6,347 nt of DNA from Ardenticatenales bacterium (GCA_013812995.1 JACCSL010000394.1:1-6347); one strand, 5' to 3'. Shown: positions 1 to 4,903, counted from the stretch's first letter. Numbers and translations are program-made. The notes: generated by a model not told the origin, from the sequence alone.

Positions 1-483
1 CTTCAGGTCGGATGGAACCGACTGGAGGAGCGCCGGGGCGAGGCGGCTCTGAAGGGTTACCTCGTCGAAGCCTGGCGGCAGCAGCACTCTCGCTGCCTCG
101 CGCGGGCGCGGGAGATCCGCGCCCACCTGCGTCTGCGCGGCCTCATTGACGATGACAACGATCACCGGCACCTTGGCATCGTGCAGGCGGCGCAGCGCGC
201 TATGCTGCCCCTCGTTCATATCGAGTTCACCCAGAACGATGAGCGCCAGGTGATACTGGCTCATATCGCCTGTGTCTACCGCCAAAGGCAGCGGCTGGAC
301 GATAATCCAGGGGTGCACGCCCTCCTTGCCGGGTGCGGTGCTGAGTTCTACGGCAAGGGTTTGAGCCAGCTCCGGCTCCCCGGCGACCAGCAGCGTGACG
401 CGCCGCTCGGCGTCCTTCTTGATTGCATTCAGATCTAGCTGACGAATGGTATTGAAAATATTGCCTACTGCGCCTAGACTCAT
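1..483 (-). CDS. Partial hypothetical protein with GTPase-like N-terminus lacking a P-loop (3' end outside window)
   Basis: An open frame of 161 codons runs from ATG at 483 to the window edge without a stop, so the C-terminus is missing. The start is supported by AGGAG at 494-490, six bases upstream. The product begins MSLGAVGNIFNTIRQLDL, then has a beta-strand-like segment VTLLVAGEPELAQTL (about residues 29-43) where a GTPase would carry its Walker A loop, but GK[ST] is absent. A second hydrophobic strand YHLALIVLGEL (about 77-87) and a third, VPVIVVIVNEA (about 104-114), sit where G3 and G4 would be, and NKxD is replaced by NEA. I infer a Rossmann/GTPase-like fold that probably does not bind GTP. 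It may be the N-terminal part of a longer protein such as a DUF697-type membrane-associated protein, but that is a guess from general layout. The gene diverges from the rluB-like gene. Function unknown. Confidence 0.75.
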   Translation of the reverse strand, partial: MSLGAVGNIFNTIRQLDLNAIKKDAERRVTLLVAGEPELAQTLAVELSTAPGKEGVHPWIIVQPLPLAVDTGDMSQYHLALIVLGELDMNEGQHSALRRLHDAKVPVIVVIVNEAAQTQVGADLPRPREAARVLLPPGFDEVTLQSRLAPALLQSVPSDLK

Positions 484-489
484 GGATGG

Positions 490-494
490 CTCCT
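490..494 (-). promoter_or_regulatory. Ribosome binding site of the left-edge gene
   Basis: The minus strand reads AGGAG with six bases before the ATG at 483. This site fixes the start of a gene that is otherwise cut by the window. Confidence 0.6.
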
Positions 495-561
495 GATAAG
501 GATGAGATGTTCTAGCTTCATCAAGATGCAGTCCTTATTCTACGGGAAGCTGGTTAAATTG

Positions 562-574
562 GCACGCGGCGTGC
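562..574. repeat. Short dyad in the divergent intergenic region
   Basis: GCACGC and GCGTGC flank a single central base, giving a 13-bp near-perfect palindrome 33 bp before the rluB-like start. An overlapping alternative pairing, TGGCAC (560-565) with GTGCCA (583-588), could form a hairpin just ahead of the ribosome binding site. It may be an operator or a leader hairpin. In GC-rich DNA such a dyad can also arise by chance. I found no convincing -35/-10 pair for either divergent gene. Confidence 0.3.
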
Positions 575-593
575 TGGTAGAAGTGCCACATAA

Positions 594-598
594 AGGAG
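594..598 (+). promoter_or_regulatory. Ribosome binding site deciding the rluB-like start
   Basis: AGGAG within AAAGGAGAG lies eight bases before ATG 607. An in-frame ATG at 502 exists, but the 35 residues it would add do not look like the family and carry no comparable ribosome binding site. Confidence 0.7.
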
Positions 599-606
599 AG
601 GGACCG

Positions 607-1473
607 ATGGAAGAGCGATTGAACAAGGTGCTGGCACGGGCGGGCCTTGCCTCCCGGCGGGGTGCCGATGAACTGATTGAGGCGGGACGGGTGACGGTTA
701 ATGGGCAGGTCGTCACGGAGTTGGGGCTGAAAGTAGACATTGGCGCAGATGATATTCGCCTGGATGGCGAGCGAATTCGGGCGGAGCGCGGCCCGGATCG
801 CTATGTGGCGCTCTACAAGCCGCGCCATGTTATCACGACGGTCTCCGATCCCTATGATCGACCCACTGTAATGGATTTCGTGCAGGAGGGGGAGCGGCTG
901 TTCCCCGTCGGGCGGCTCGACGGCAACAGCGAGGGGCTGCTTCTGCTGACGAACGATGGCGAGCTCGCCAACCAACTCGCCCACCCGCAGTATGAGCATG
1001 AGAAGGAGTACCGGGTAAAAATCTCCGGCACACCCTCGGAGAAGGCGCTCAAGGCATGGCGCGAGGGTGTGTGGCTGGAGGACGGACGCACGCAGCCCGC
1101 GCACGTCACAATCGAATCGAGTAGTGGCCCCTCAAGCTGGGTGCGCTTCGTGCTCAAGGAGGGGAAGAATCGGCAGATTCGCCGTATGGTCGAGGCGTTC
1201 AATCACAAAATCTTCTACCTGATTCGCACGCGCATGGGTCCCATCACGCTGGGCGACATGAAGCCGGGCGAGTGGCGCTACCTGAGCGCGAAGGAGATGG
1301 AGGCGCTGCGCGTGGGCAGCACCGAGGCCATTCAGTACGGGGAGCAGCCCAAGGGGCAGGCAGTGCCGAAAGAGAAAACGAAGTACAAAGAGGGCTGGGC
1401 ACGCCCCAAGCCGCGCAACTCGCGCCCTAAACCGAAAGGTGCCCCCTCGACAAAGCGCGGGAAGCGCAAGTGA
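607..1473 (+). CDS. rluB: rRNA pseudouridine synthase, RsuA/RluB type with S4 domain
   Basis: The 288-residue protein isomerises a specific uridine to pseudouridine in ribosomal RNA. By similarity to RluB this would be in 23S rRNA, but the exact site cannot be read from sequence. Residues 1-60 form an S4 RNA-binding domain (starting MEERLNKVLARAGLASRR). The catalytic domain follows, with VGRLDGNSEGLLLLTNDG at 101-118 containing the catalytic aspartate D105, and the family motif KEGKNRQIRRM at 184-194. The last 40 residues (about 249-288) are a Lys/Arg/Pro-rich tail, which probably contacts RNA. ATG 607 is chosen for its ribosome binding site and because it places the S4 domain at the N-terminus. 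The next gene, also a pseudouridine synthase, starts 14 bp downstream, so the two are probably co-transcribed. RluB, RsuA and RluF share this layout; RluB is the best guess because of the basic tail. Confidence 0.9.
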   Translation: MEERLNKVLARAGLASRRGADELIEAGRVTVNGQVVTELGLKVDIGADDIRLDGERIRAERGPDRYVALYKPRHVITTVSDPYDRPTVMDFVQEGERLFPVGRLDGNSEGLLLLTNDGELANQLAHPQYEHEKEYRVKISGTPSEKALKAWREGVWLEDGRTQPAHVTIESSSGPSSWVRFVLKEGKNRQIRRMVEAFNHKIFYLIRTRMGPITLGDMKPGEWRYLSAKEMEALRVGSTEAIQYGEQPKGQAVPKEKTKYKEGWARPKPRNSRPKPKGAPSTKRGKRK

Positions 1474-1487
1474 GCGCGTTCTGACCT

Positions 1488-2129
1488 ATGTCCCGCTATC
1501 TGCTCTTCAACAAGCCCTATCTGGTGCTCCCCTCCTTCAGCGACCCCGACTTCGAGCGGGGCGAGATTGCGGAGCCGCGCCCAACGCTGGCGGATTATAT
1601 TGCGGTGGCGGGGGTCTACCCGGCGGGGCGGCTAGACTATGACTCGGAGGGGCTGCTCTTCCTGACTGACGATGGCGACCTGGCGCACCGCATCACTCAT
1701 CCACATTTCCATCACCCCAAGACGTACCTCGTGCAGGTCGAGGGGATTCCCGAGGAGAGCGCGCTGGAGAAACTGCGGCGCGGCGGCCTTGCGATCAAGG
1801 AGTATCGCACCGCGCCCGCCCAGGCGCGGCTGCTGCGCGAGGAGCCGGCGCTGTGGCCGCGCGTGCCGCCCATCCGCGAGCGCCCCTCCATTCCCACCGC
1901 ATGGCTGGAGTTGACGCTGACGGAGGGAAAGAAGCGGCAGGTGCGCCGCATGACCGCCGCCGTGGGCTACCCCACGCTGCGGCTCGTGCGTGCGTCGATT
2001 GGCCCGCTGCGGCTGGGCGCACTCCCGCCCGGCCAGTGGCGCGACGCTACGAGCGAGGAAATGGCCGCGCTCCGCGCCCTGCTGCGTCAGGGGCAGCGGC
2101 CACGAGACAAACGACGCACGCGACGGTGA
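1488..2129 (+). CDS. rluE: rRNA pseudouridine synthase, RluE type without S4 domain
   Basis: The 213-residue protein belongs to the RsuA family but starts directly with the catalytic domain (MSRYLLFNKPYLVL) and has no S4 domain, as in RluE, which modifies a uridine in domain V of 23S rRNA. The catalytic motif AGRLDYDSEGLLFLTDDGDL spans 46-65 with D50 as the predicted catalytic aspartate. Further RluE-like blocks are LVQVEGIPEE (81-90), LWPRVPPIRERPSIP (122-136), TEGKKRQVRRMTAAVGYPTLRLV (145-167) and the closing PPGQWRD (180-186). The C-terminus is basic (about 198-213). It follows the rluB-like gene by 14 bp with no strong ribosome binding site, suggesting co-transcription and perhaps translational coupling. 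Upstream in-frame GTG 1470 is followed by a stop, so ATG 1488 is the first usable start. This is the last GC-rich gene before the AT-rich island. Confidence 0.88.
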   Translation: MSRYLLFNKPYLVLPSFSDPDFERGEIAEPRPTLADYIAVAGVYPAGRLDYDSEGLLFLTDDGDLAHRITHPHFHHPKTYLVQVEGIPEESALEKLRRGGLAIKEYRTAPAQARLLREEPALWPRVPPIRERPSIPTAWLELTLTEGKKRQVRRMTAAVGYPTLRLVRASIGPLRLGALPPGQWRDATSEEMAALRALLRQGQRPRDKRRTRR

Positions 2130-2176
2130 AAAGGTTGAATTAAGCAACAGGGCTGAGTTACAAACTGCAACCTTTT
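2129..2176. repeat. 9-bp inverted repeat after rluE
   Basis: AAAAGGTTG (2129-2137) pairs with CAACCTTTT (2168-2176) across a 30-base loop. The A-run/T-run flanks resemble a weak bidirectional terminator for the pseudouridine synthase operon, but the GC core is only five pairs and the loop is long. The right arm overlaps the -35 of the methyltransferase promoter. It sits at the GC-to-AT transition, so it could also be a scar of the island's insertion. Confidence 0.35.
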
Positions 2177-2203
2177 GACTATGTATTTCAAATAGCATAC
2201 TAT
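2175..2203 (+). promoter_or_regulatory. Predicted sigma-70-type promoter of the methyltransferase gene
   Basis: TTGACT (2175-2180) and TACTAT (2198-2203) are separated by exactly 17 bp. Transcription would begin near 2210, leaving about 33 bases before ATG 2243 with a ribosome binding site in between. The -10 is covered by a C-box-like operator. Confidence 0.55.
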
Positions 2204-2208
2204 AAGTA
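2198..2208 (+). promoter_or_regulatory. Single C-box-like operator on the methyltransferase promoter
   Basis: TACTATAAGTA agrees at 9 of 11 positions with GTCTATAAGTC and shares the core CTATAAGT with both operators upstream of the C gene. It covers the predicted -10 of the methyltransferase promoter, so bound C protein would block RNA polymerase. In controller-protein systems such as Esp1396I a single operator at the M promoter mediates repression of M. The assignment here is inferred from sequence match and position. Confidence 0.6.
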
Positions 2209-2230
2209 GCATTCGCTGATTGGTACATTG

Positions 2231-2235
2231 AGGAG
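2231..2235 (+). promoter_or_regulatory. Ribosome binding site of the methyltransferase gene
   Basis: AGGAG stands seven bases before ATG 2243. This argues against the in-frame TTG at 2228, which lies immediately upstream of this site. Confidence 0.7.
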
Positions 2236-2242
2236 TTCAACA

Positions 2243-3160
2243 ATGTCTCTACACAACAATATTTATATAGGTGATTGTCGAATTATTTTGAAGGATTTTC
2301 CTGAAGACTTCTTTTCAGCCTGTATAACAGATCCTCCATACAATTATGAGTTTATTGGTCACAAATGGGATACCGATGAAATAAAACGGCGCACTGAGCG
2401 AGTGAAGAATAGCAGCACTTTGGTAAAGAATATTCCCTACGGTAGTGGGCTTGCAGGAGGAGTGCGAAATGCACGGTGGTACGCGAAGGTAAGGAAAAAT
2501 ATTCTTGAGTATGAACAATGGTGTTTTGATTGGGCTATACAAGTTTTTAGGGTTTGTAAGCCAGGAGCACCTGTTGCAGTTTTCAATAGTACTCGTACAA
2601 TGGCGCATGTTCAGGTGGCACTTGAGCGAGCTGGTTTTTACACAAGAGACTGCCTTGTTTATCGTCGTTCCAGTGGCATTCCTAAAGGGCTTAACCTTAA
2701 AAATGCTTTAAAACAAAGAAGTCTTAGTTATTATCAAGAATGGGAAGGATGGCACAGTTGTTTGAGGAATGAGTGGGAGGCAGTTGTTCTTGTTCAGAAA
2801 CCTCTTATGAACAACTACTTAGACACCTTCCTTGAATATGGAGTGGGTTTATTTTACACAAAAAATGAAGATGGCTCCTTTCAATCAAATATTATTGAAA
2901 ATACTCGTAGGGATTATGGCGAACAACACCAAGTACATTGCACCGCAAAGCCACTATCTTTAATGGAGAAGCTCGTTACTATGTTAGTTCCTCCTTCTAA
3001 AGATCACATCGTCCTAGATCCTTTTGCAGGCTCTGGAAGCACATTGGTAGCTGCAAAGAAACTAGGACGATCATATGTAGGAATAGAAATAGTACCAGAA
3101 TATGCAAAATTAATTGAAGATCGTTTAAATAAAGTGGAAGATTCTAATAACCATATGTGA
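2243..3160 (+). CDS. Type II DNA methyltransferase, beta-class amino-methyltransferase (M subunit)
   Basis: The 305-residue protein transfers methyl from S-adenosylmethionine to an exocyclic amino group of DNA (N6-adenine or N4-cytosine), protecting host sites from the neighbouring nuclease. Motif order is that of the beta class. Catalytic motif IV, DPPY, is at 30-33 right after the N-terminal GDCRIIL strand. The middle (about 40-230) holds the variable target-recognition segment. HCTAKP (232-237) is the motif X region, followed by SAM-binding motif I, DPFAGSGST, at 259-267, and YVGIEI (278-283). DPPY rather than SPPY favours N6-adenine, but does not exclude N4-cytosine. The specificity cannot be read from sequence. 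The gene is AT-rich, has its own promoter with a C-box, and converges on the nuclease gene with 13 bp between stop codons. Confidence is high for a DNA methyltransferase and moderate for the base methylated. Confidence 0.95.
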   Translation: MSLHNNIYIGDCRIILKDFPEDFFSACITDPPYNYEFIGHKWDTDEIKRRTERVKNSSTLVKNIPYGSGLAGGVRNARWYAKVRKNILEYEQWCFDWAIQVFRVCKPGAPVAVFNSTRTMAHVQVALERAGFYTRDCLVYRRSSGIPKGLNLKNALKQRSLSYYQEWEGWHSCLRNEWEAVVLVQKPLMNNYLDTFLEYGVGLFYTKNEDGSFQSNIIENTRRDYGEQHQVHCTAKPLSLMEKLVTMLVPPSKDHIVLDPFAGSGSTLVAAKKLGRSYVGIEIVPEYAKLIEDRLNKVEDSNNHM

Positions 3161-3173
3161 GTAGGGACCAAGT

Positions 3174-3737
3174 CTAGCGAGTAACTGTGTGCTTTCCAAC
3201 TAAAGCAGCCAAATATCCAGCTACATCAAAATTAGTTAAGGATCGGATAAAATCTAAAGTTGCGTCTCCTGTATAGATAGACCAGCCACCATTTAGGCAG
3301 GCCGTAATAGCTGATGGAAGATTATCTGTTCTGAGAATCAGCAAAACAGGAGTATATCCATTCATTTGCAAAAGGGGCCCATAGGCTTTAAATTTCTTCA
3401 ATGTACCTGAATCTCCAGACCCTATTCTATATTTCGTATCAAGGGCATAGTTTCCTACAATCAGGTCACAAGGTTCATCACTGTTAAACTTTAACCCAGG
3501 ACCAAAATCTAATCGCGTATGTCTAAAAATTTCAGTTACCAACAACTGCCAGCACATACCAAGTTCACGACCCCAATATTGCCGATTCTCTCGTTTCATT
3601 TCAGGCGTCAATGAAAAAACATCCATAAGCAAATCATGATCCTCATTCTCAGCGTCGTAACTTTTCTGCGTAAAAGATAGCTGATATTGATTTAGGATTA
3701 GGTGCAATTTATTTGCGAGATTTGAGAGATTATTCAT
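3174..3737 (-). CDS. Type II restriction endonuclease, PD-(D/E)XK fold, ApaLI-like (R subunit)
   Basis: The 187-residue protein is the expected partner nuclease of the methyltransferase. The active site is readable as P89-C-D91, then D100-T-K102 in the strand YALDTKYR, a PD-(D/E)XK arrangement in which the second acidic residue is Asp. E58 in YWGRELG may be the additional helix glutamate. The run DTKYRIGSGDSGTLKKF (100-116) followed by YTPVLLILRTDNLPSAI (128-144) resembles, from memory, the ApaLI-like endonuclease family (ApaLI cuts GTGCAC). I could not search, so family and specificity are tentative, but nuclease function is well supported by motifs and by the M and C neighbours. Its ATG overlaps the C stop codon (ATGAATAA), and AAGGTGG inside the end of C serves as ribosome binding site, so translation is probably coupled to C. 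No signal peptide or membrane segment is seen; it would act in the cytoplasm. Confidence 0.85.
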   Translation of the reverse strand: MNNLSNLANKLHLILNQYQLSFTQKSYDAENEDHDLLMDVFSLTPEMKRENRQYWGRELGMCWQLLVTEIFRHTRLDFGPGLKFNSDEPCDLIVGNYALDTKYRIGSGDSGTLKKFKAYGPLLQMNGYTPVLLILRTDNLPSAITACLNGGWSIYTGDATLDFIRSLTNFDVAGYLAALVGKHTVTR

Positions 3738-3945
3738 CTACCACCTTCAAACAATCGTATAAGTTTACATCCAAGGCAATTGCGATACGCTCAGCGTTAA
3801 TGAGTGTAATATTGCGTTCGCATCTCTCAACAGCTCCAATATATGTGCGATGTAAGCCTGCTTTGTCAGCAAGTGCTTCTTGGGATAGGCCGCGTATAAG
3901 CCTTAGTTTTTTCATATTTATGGCGAATATTTCTGTAGCATTCAT
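3730..3945 (-). CDS. R-M controller (C) protein, XRE-type helix-turn-helix regulator
   Basis: The 71-residue protein is almost entirely one HTH domain: helix 2 at about 21-30 (SQEALADKAG) and recognition helix at about 32-44 (HRTYIGAVERCER), followed by NITLINAERIAIALDV (45-60). The RTYI..(V/I)ER..RN pattern is typical of R-M controller proteins such as C.Esp1396I and C.AhdI, which bind DNA as dimers at tandem C-boxes. Two such boxes lie directly upstream and one lies on the M promoter. The gene overlaps the nuclease start by 8 nt, forming a C-R operon. Established C proteins first activate then repress their own promoter and so delay nuclease production after the system enters a new host; that role is inferred here. 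No ribosome binding site precedes ATG 3945, and the predicted transcription start is at or next to the ATG, so the mRNA is probably leaderless. An internal ATG at 3915 is a less likely start. Confidence 0.93.
   Translation of the reverse strand: MNATEIFAINMKKLRLIRGLSQEALADKAGLHRTYIGAVERCERNITLINAERIAIALDVNLYDCLKVVDE
3741..3747 (-). promoter_or_regulatory. Ribosome binding site of the nuclease gene inside C
   Basis: The minus strand reads AAGGTGG, one mismatch from AAGGAGG, ending three bases before the nuclease ATG at 3737. It lies within the last codons of the C gene, which fits translational coupling of C and R. Confidence 0.5.
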
Positions 3946-3953
3946 AGAAACAA

Positions 3954-3982
3954 ATTAAAACAAGTTGCACTCTATAAGTCGA
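3954..3982 (-). promoter_or_regulatory. Predicted promoter of the C-R operon
   Basis: On the minus strand TCGACT (3982-3977) serves as a poor -35 and TTTAAT (3959-3954) as the -10, with a 17-bp spacer. The start point would fall at about 3947-3945, i.e. at the C start codon. The -35 is overlapped by the promoter-proximal C-box, and its weakness fits a promoter that depends on C bound at the distal box. Confidence 0.55.
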
Positions 3983-3995
3983 CAGTCTATAAGTC
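3970..3995 (-). promoter_or_regulatory. Tandem C-box operators (OL and OR) of the controller protein
   Basis: On the minus strand GACTTATAGAC (3995-3985) and GACTTATAGAG (3980-3970) are separated by TGTC. The two 11-mers differ at one base and start 15 bp apart. The GACTTATAG-type box, the four-base spacer containing GT, and the position immediately upstream of a C gene match C-protein operators such as that of Esp1396I. The distal box would recruit the activating dimer; the proximal box overlaps the -35 and would mediate repression at high C levels. The direct repeat is visible in the sequence; the roles are inferred from the characterised systems. Confidence 0.85.
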
Positions 3996-4144
3996 GCAAT
4001 TCCCAGGAAAATATTTCGCCTATTCTCTACCAGACATGTTTTGCAAAGGACGTTTTTCTAGGAAATGAAGTCTTTAATACCAGATTATGCCGCTGCAAAT
4101 GTCCTATGTCGGAGGGCAAAATCTATCTTCACAGGCGACGGACT

Positions 4145-4180
4145 GCCCTTAATAAGGCTTTGGGTATTGACCCATAGGGC
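4145..4180. repeat. Nested inverted repeat (two-tier hairpin)
   Basis: GCCCT (4145-4149) pairs with AGGGC (4176-4180), and inside it TGGGT (4161-4165) pairs with ACCCA (4170-4174) around a four-base loop. There is an alternative small hairpin, CCTT-AAT-AAGG (4147-4157). No T-run follows, so it does not look like an intrinsic terminator. Confidence 0.45.
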
Positions 4181-4188
4181 TGCTAACT

Positions 4189-4307
4189 CTGGTTGGTCAT
4201 CTTCGGGAGCGAGGCTTCTGCGACCGGCAACAAACCACTAAAGTCGGCGACTTTTCCAGAGTGTGGGGCTCGGGCTTTCCTCTAGCTACCCCAACTTGAC
4301 CAACCAG
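4189..4307. repeat. 119-bp element bounded by an 11-bp perfect inverted repeat
   Basis: CTGGTTGGTCA (4189-4199) is the exact reverse complement of TGACCAACCAG (4297-4307). The 97 bases between them hold a perfect hairpin AAAGTC-GGC-GACTTT (4240-4254) inside a short CCAC/GTGG stem (4235-4238 with 4263-4266), and a GGGG/CCCC pair (4265-4268 with 4289-4292). It could be a folded non-coding RNA, the end structure of a degraded transposon, or a MITE-like element with terminal inverted repeats. No target-site duplication is visible at the borders, and I cannot match it to a known RNA class. Confidence 0.5.
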
Positions 4308-4450
4308 CACTAAATGCTCTCCAAAAAGCAGGTGGACAAAAAGATGTGCGGTAGAGAAACCGTCGAAAGGTTATGAAGTGAAGGAGCGCACAAAATAATG
4401 TCTTCAATATCCAAACAAATCTGCTTTCTGAACTTTGAGCATAGTCCGTT

Positions 4451-4903
4451 ATGATCACCACGATTCGCCCCATCGCCCCCACCGACCGCGCCGAGTGGCT
4501 GCGGATGCGCCTGGCGCTCTGGCCGGGTGAGGCCGACGCGCACAAACCAGACATTGACCTCTTCTTCGCGGGCGAGAATGCACTGCTGGAGCAGATATGG
4601 GTGGCGGAGGAGGGCGACGGGGAAAATCTCGTCGGCTTCATTGAGCTGGCGCTGCGTCCCTACGCGGAGGGGTGCGAGGCGTCTCCTGTGCCCTTCATCG
4701 AGGGCTGGTATGTGGACGAAGCGCATCGGCAGCGCGGCGTGGGCGCGCAGCTCGTGGCGGCGGCGGAGCACTGGGCGCGCGAGGCGGGATACCAGGAGAT
4801 GGGGTCGGATACGGAGTCCTTCAACGCCTTGAGCATCACCGCCCACCAGGCCCTTGGCTTTGAGGTAGTCGAGGAGATTACCTGTTTTCGGAAGGCGCTG
4901 TAA
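4451..4903 (+). CDS. GNAT acetyltransferase, aminoglycoside 6'-N-acetyltransferase-like
   Basis: The 150-residue protein is a single GNAT domain that transfers acetyl from acetyl-CoA to an amine. Motif A is clear: FIEGWYVDEAHRQRGVGAQLV (82-102), with R93-x-x-G96-x-G98 binding the CoA pyrophosphate. Other blocks match the AAC(6')-I group as I remember it: an N-terminal W-L-x-M-R-x-x-LWP (16-25), ASPVPFIEG (77-85), a GSDTE segment (118-122) where that group has a conserved SD, and the end HQALGFEVVEEITCFRK (132-148). Acetylation of an aminoglycoside is therefore possible, but distant relatives may act on other amines, including amino sugars made by the neighbouring pathway. An in-frame TAG at 4442 makes ATG 4451 the first start; no good ribosome binding site precedes it. 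Its last 26 bp overlap the end of the convergent methyltransferase gene. Codon use is GC-rich, unlike the island. Confidence 0.85.
   Translation: MITTIRPIAPTDRAEWLRMRLALWPGEADAHKPDIDLFFAGENALLEQIWVAEEGDGENLVGFIELALRPYAEGCEASPVPFIEGWYVDEAHRQRGVGAQLVAAAEHWAREAGYQEMGSDTESFNALSITAHQALGFEVVEEITCFRKAL

Larger units (their letters stand above)
3996..4450. other. Intergenic region without a convincing gene; composition boundary of the island
   Basis: This stretch of about 455 bp lies between the C operators and the acetyltransferase gene. The first part (to about 4140) is AT-rich like the island; composition then becomes more GC-rich, and it ends with a mixed segment (4308-4450). Short frames exist on both strands but none has a ribosome binding site or a recognisable product. 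On the minus strand one frame stays open from about 4252 to 4103 but has no good start and I do not recognise the peptide. Its main content is a cluster of inverted repeats (4145-4180 and 4189-4307). No clear promoter for the acetyltransferase is visible. Confidence 0.6.

Noticed and set aside
313..318. GTGCAC hexamer as evidence for ApaLI specificity
   Set aside because: One occurrence of a six-base site in the window says nothing about the target of this system.
181..438. 85-codon plus-strand frame
   Set aside because: It is antisense to the left-edge gene, which has a ribosome binding site, good codon use and a continuous frame to the edge.
502..606. N-terminal extension of the rluB-like gene from ATG 502
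   Set aside because: No ribosome binding site and no family resemblance in the extra 35 residues; ATG 607 has AGGAG eight bases upstream and starts the S4 domain.
2228..2242. TTG start for the methyltransferase
   Set aside because: The TTG immediately precedes the AGGAG that serves ATG 2243, and it has no ribosome binding site of its own.
3713..3958. 81-codon plus-strand frame over the C gene
   Set aside because: Antisense to a clear controller protein; no ribosome binding site or recognisable product.
3965..4177. 70-codon plus-strand frame beginning with TTG
   Set aside because: It starts just before the C operators and runs through them, has no ribosome binding site, and gives a low-information peptide. 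A cysteine pair in it suggested a TnpB zinc finger, but nothing else supports that.
4189..4307. SAM-type riboswitch
   Set aside because: GGTCAT, CCGGCAAC and GTGGGG in order recall SAM-IV elements, but the second conserved half and the pseudoknot sequence do not fit, and the downstream acetyltransferase is not a sulfur-metabolism gene.
4182..4314. Complete MITE with target-site duplication
   Set aside because: The 11-bp inverted repeats are real, but the flanks (gctaact and cactaaa) are not a direct repeat, so insertion cannot be claimed.
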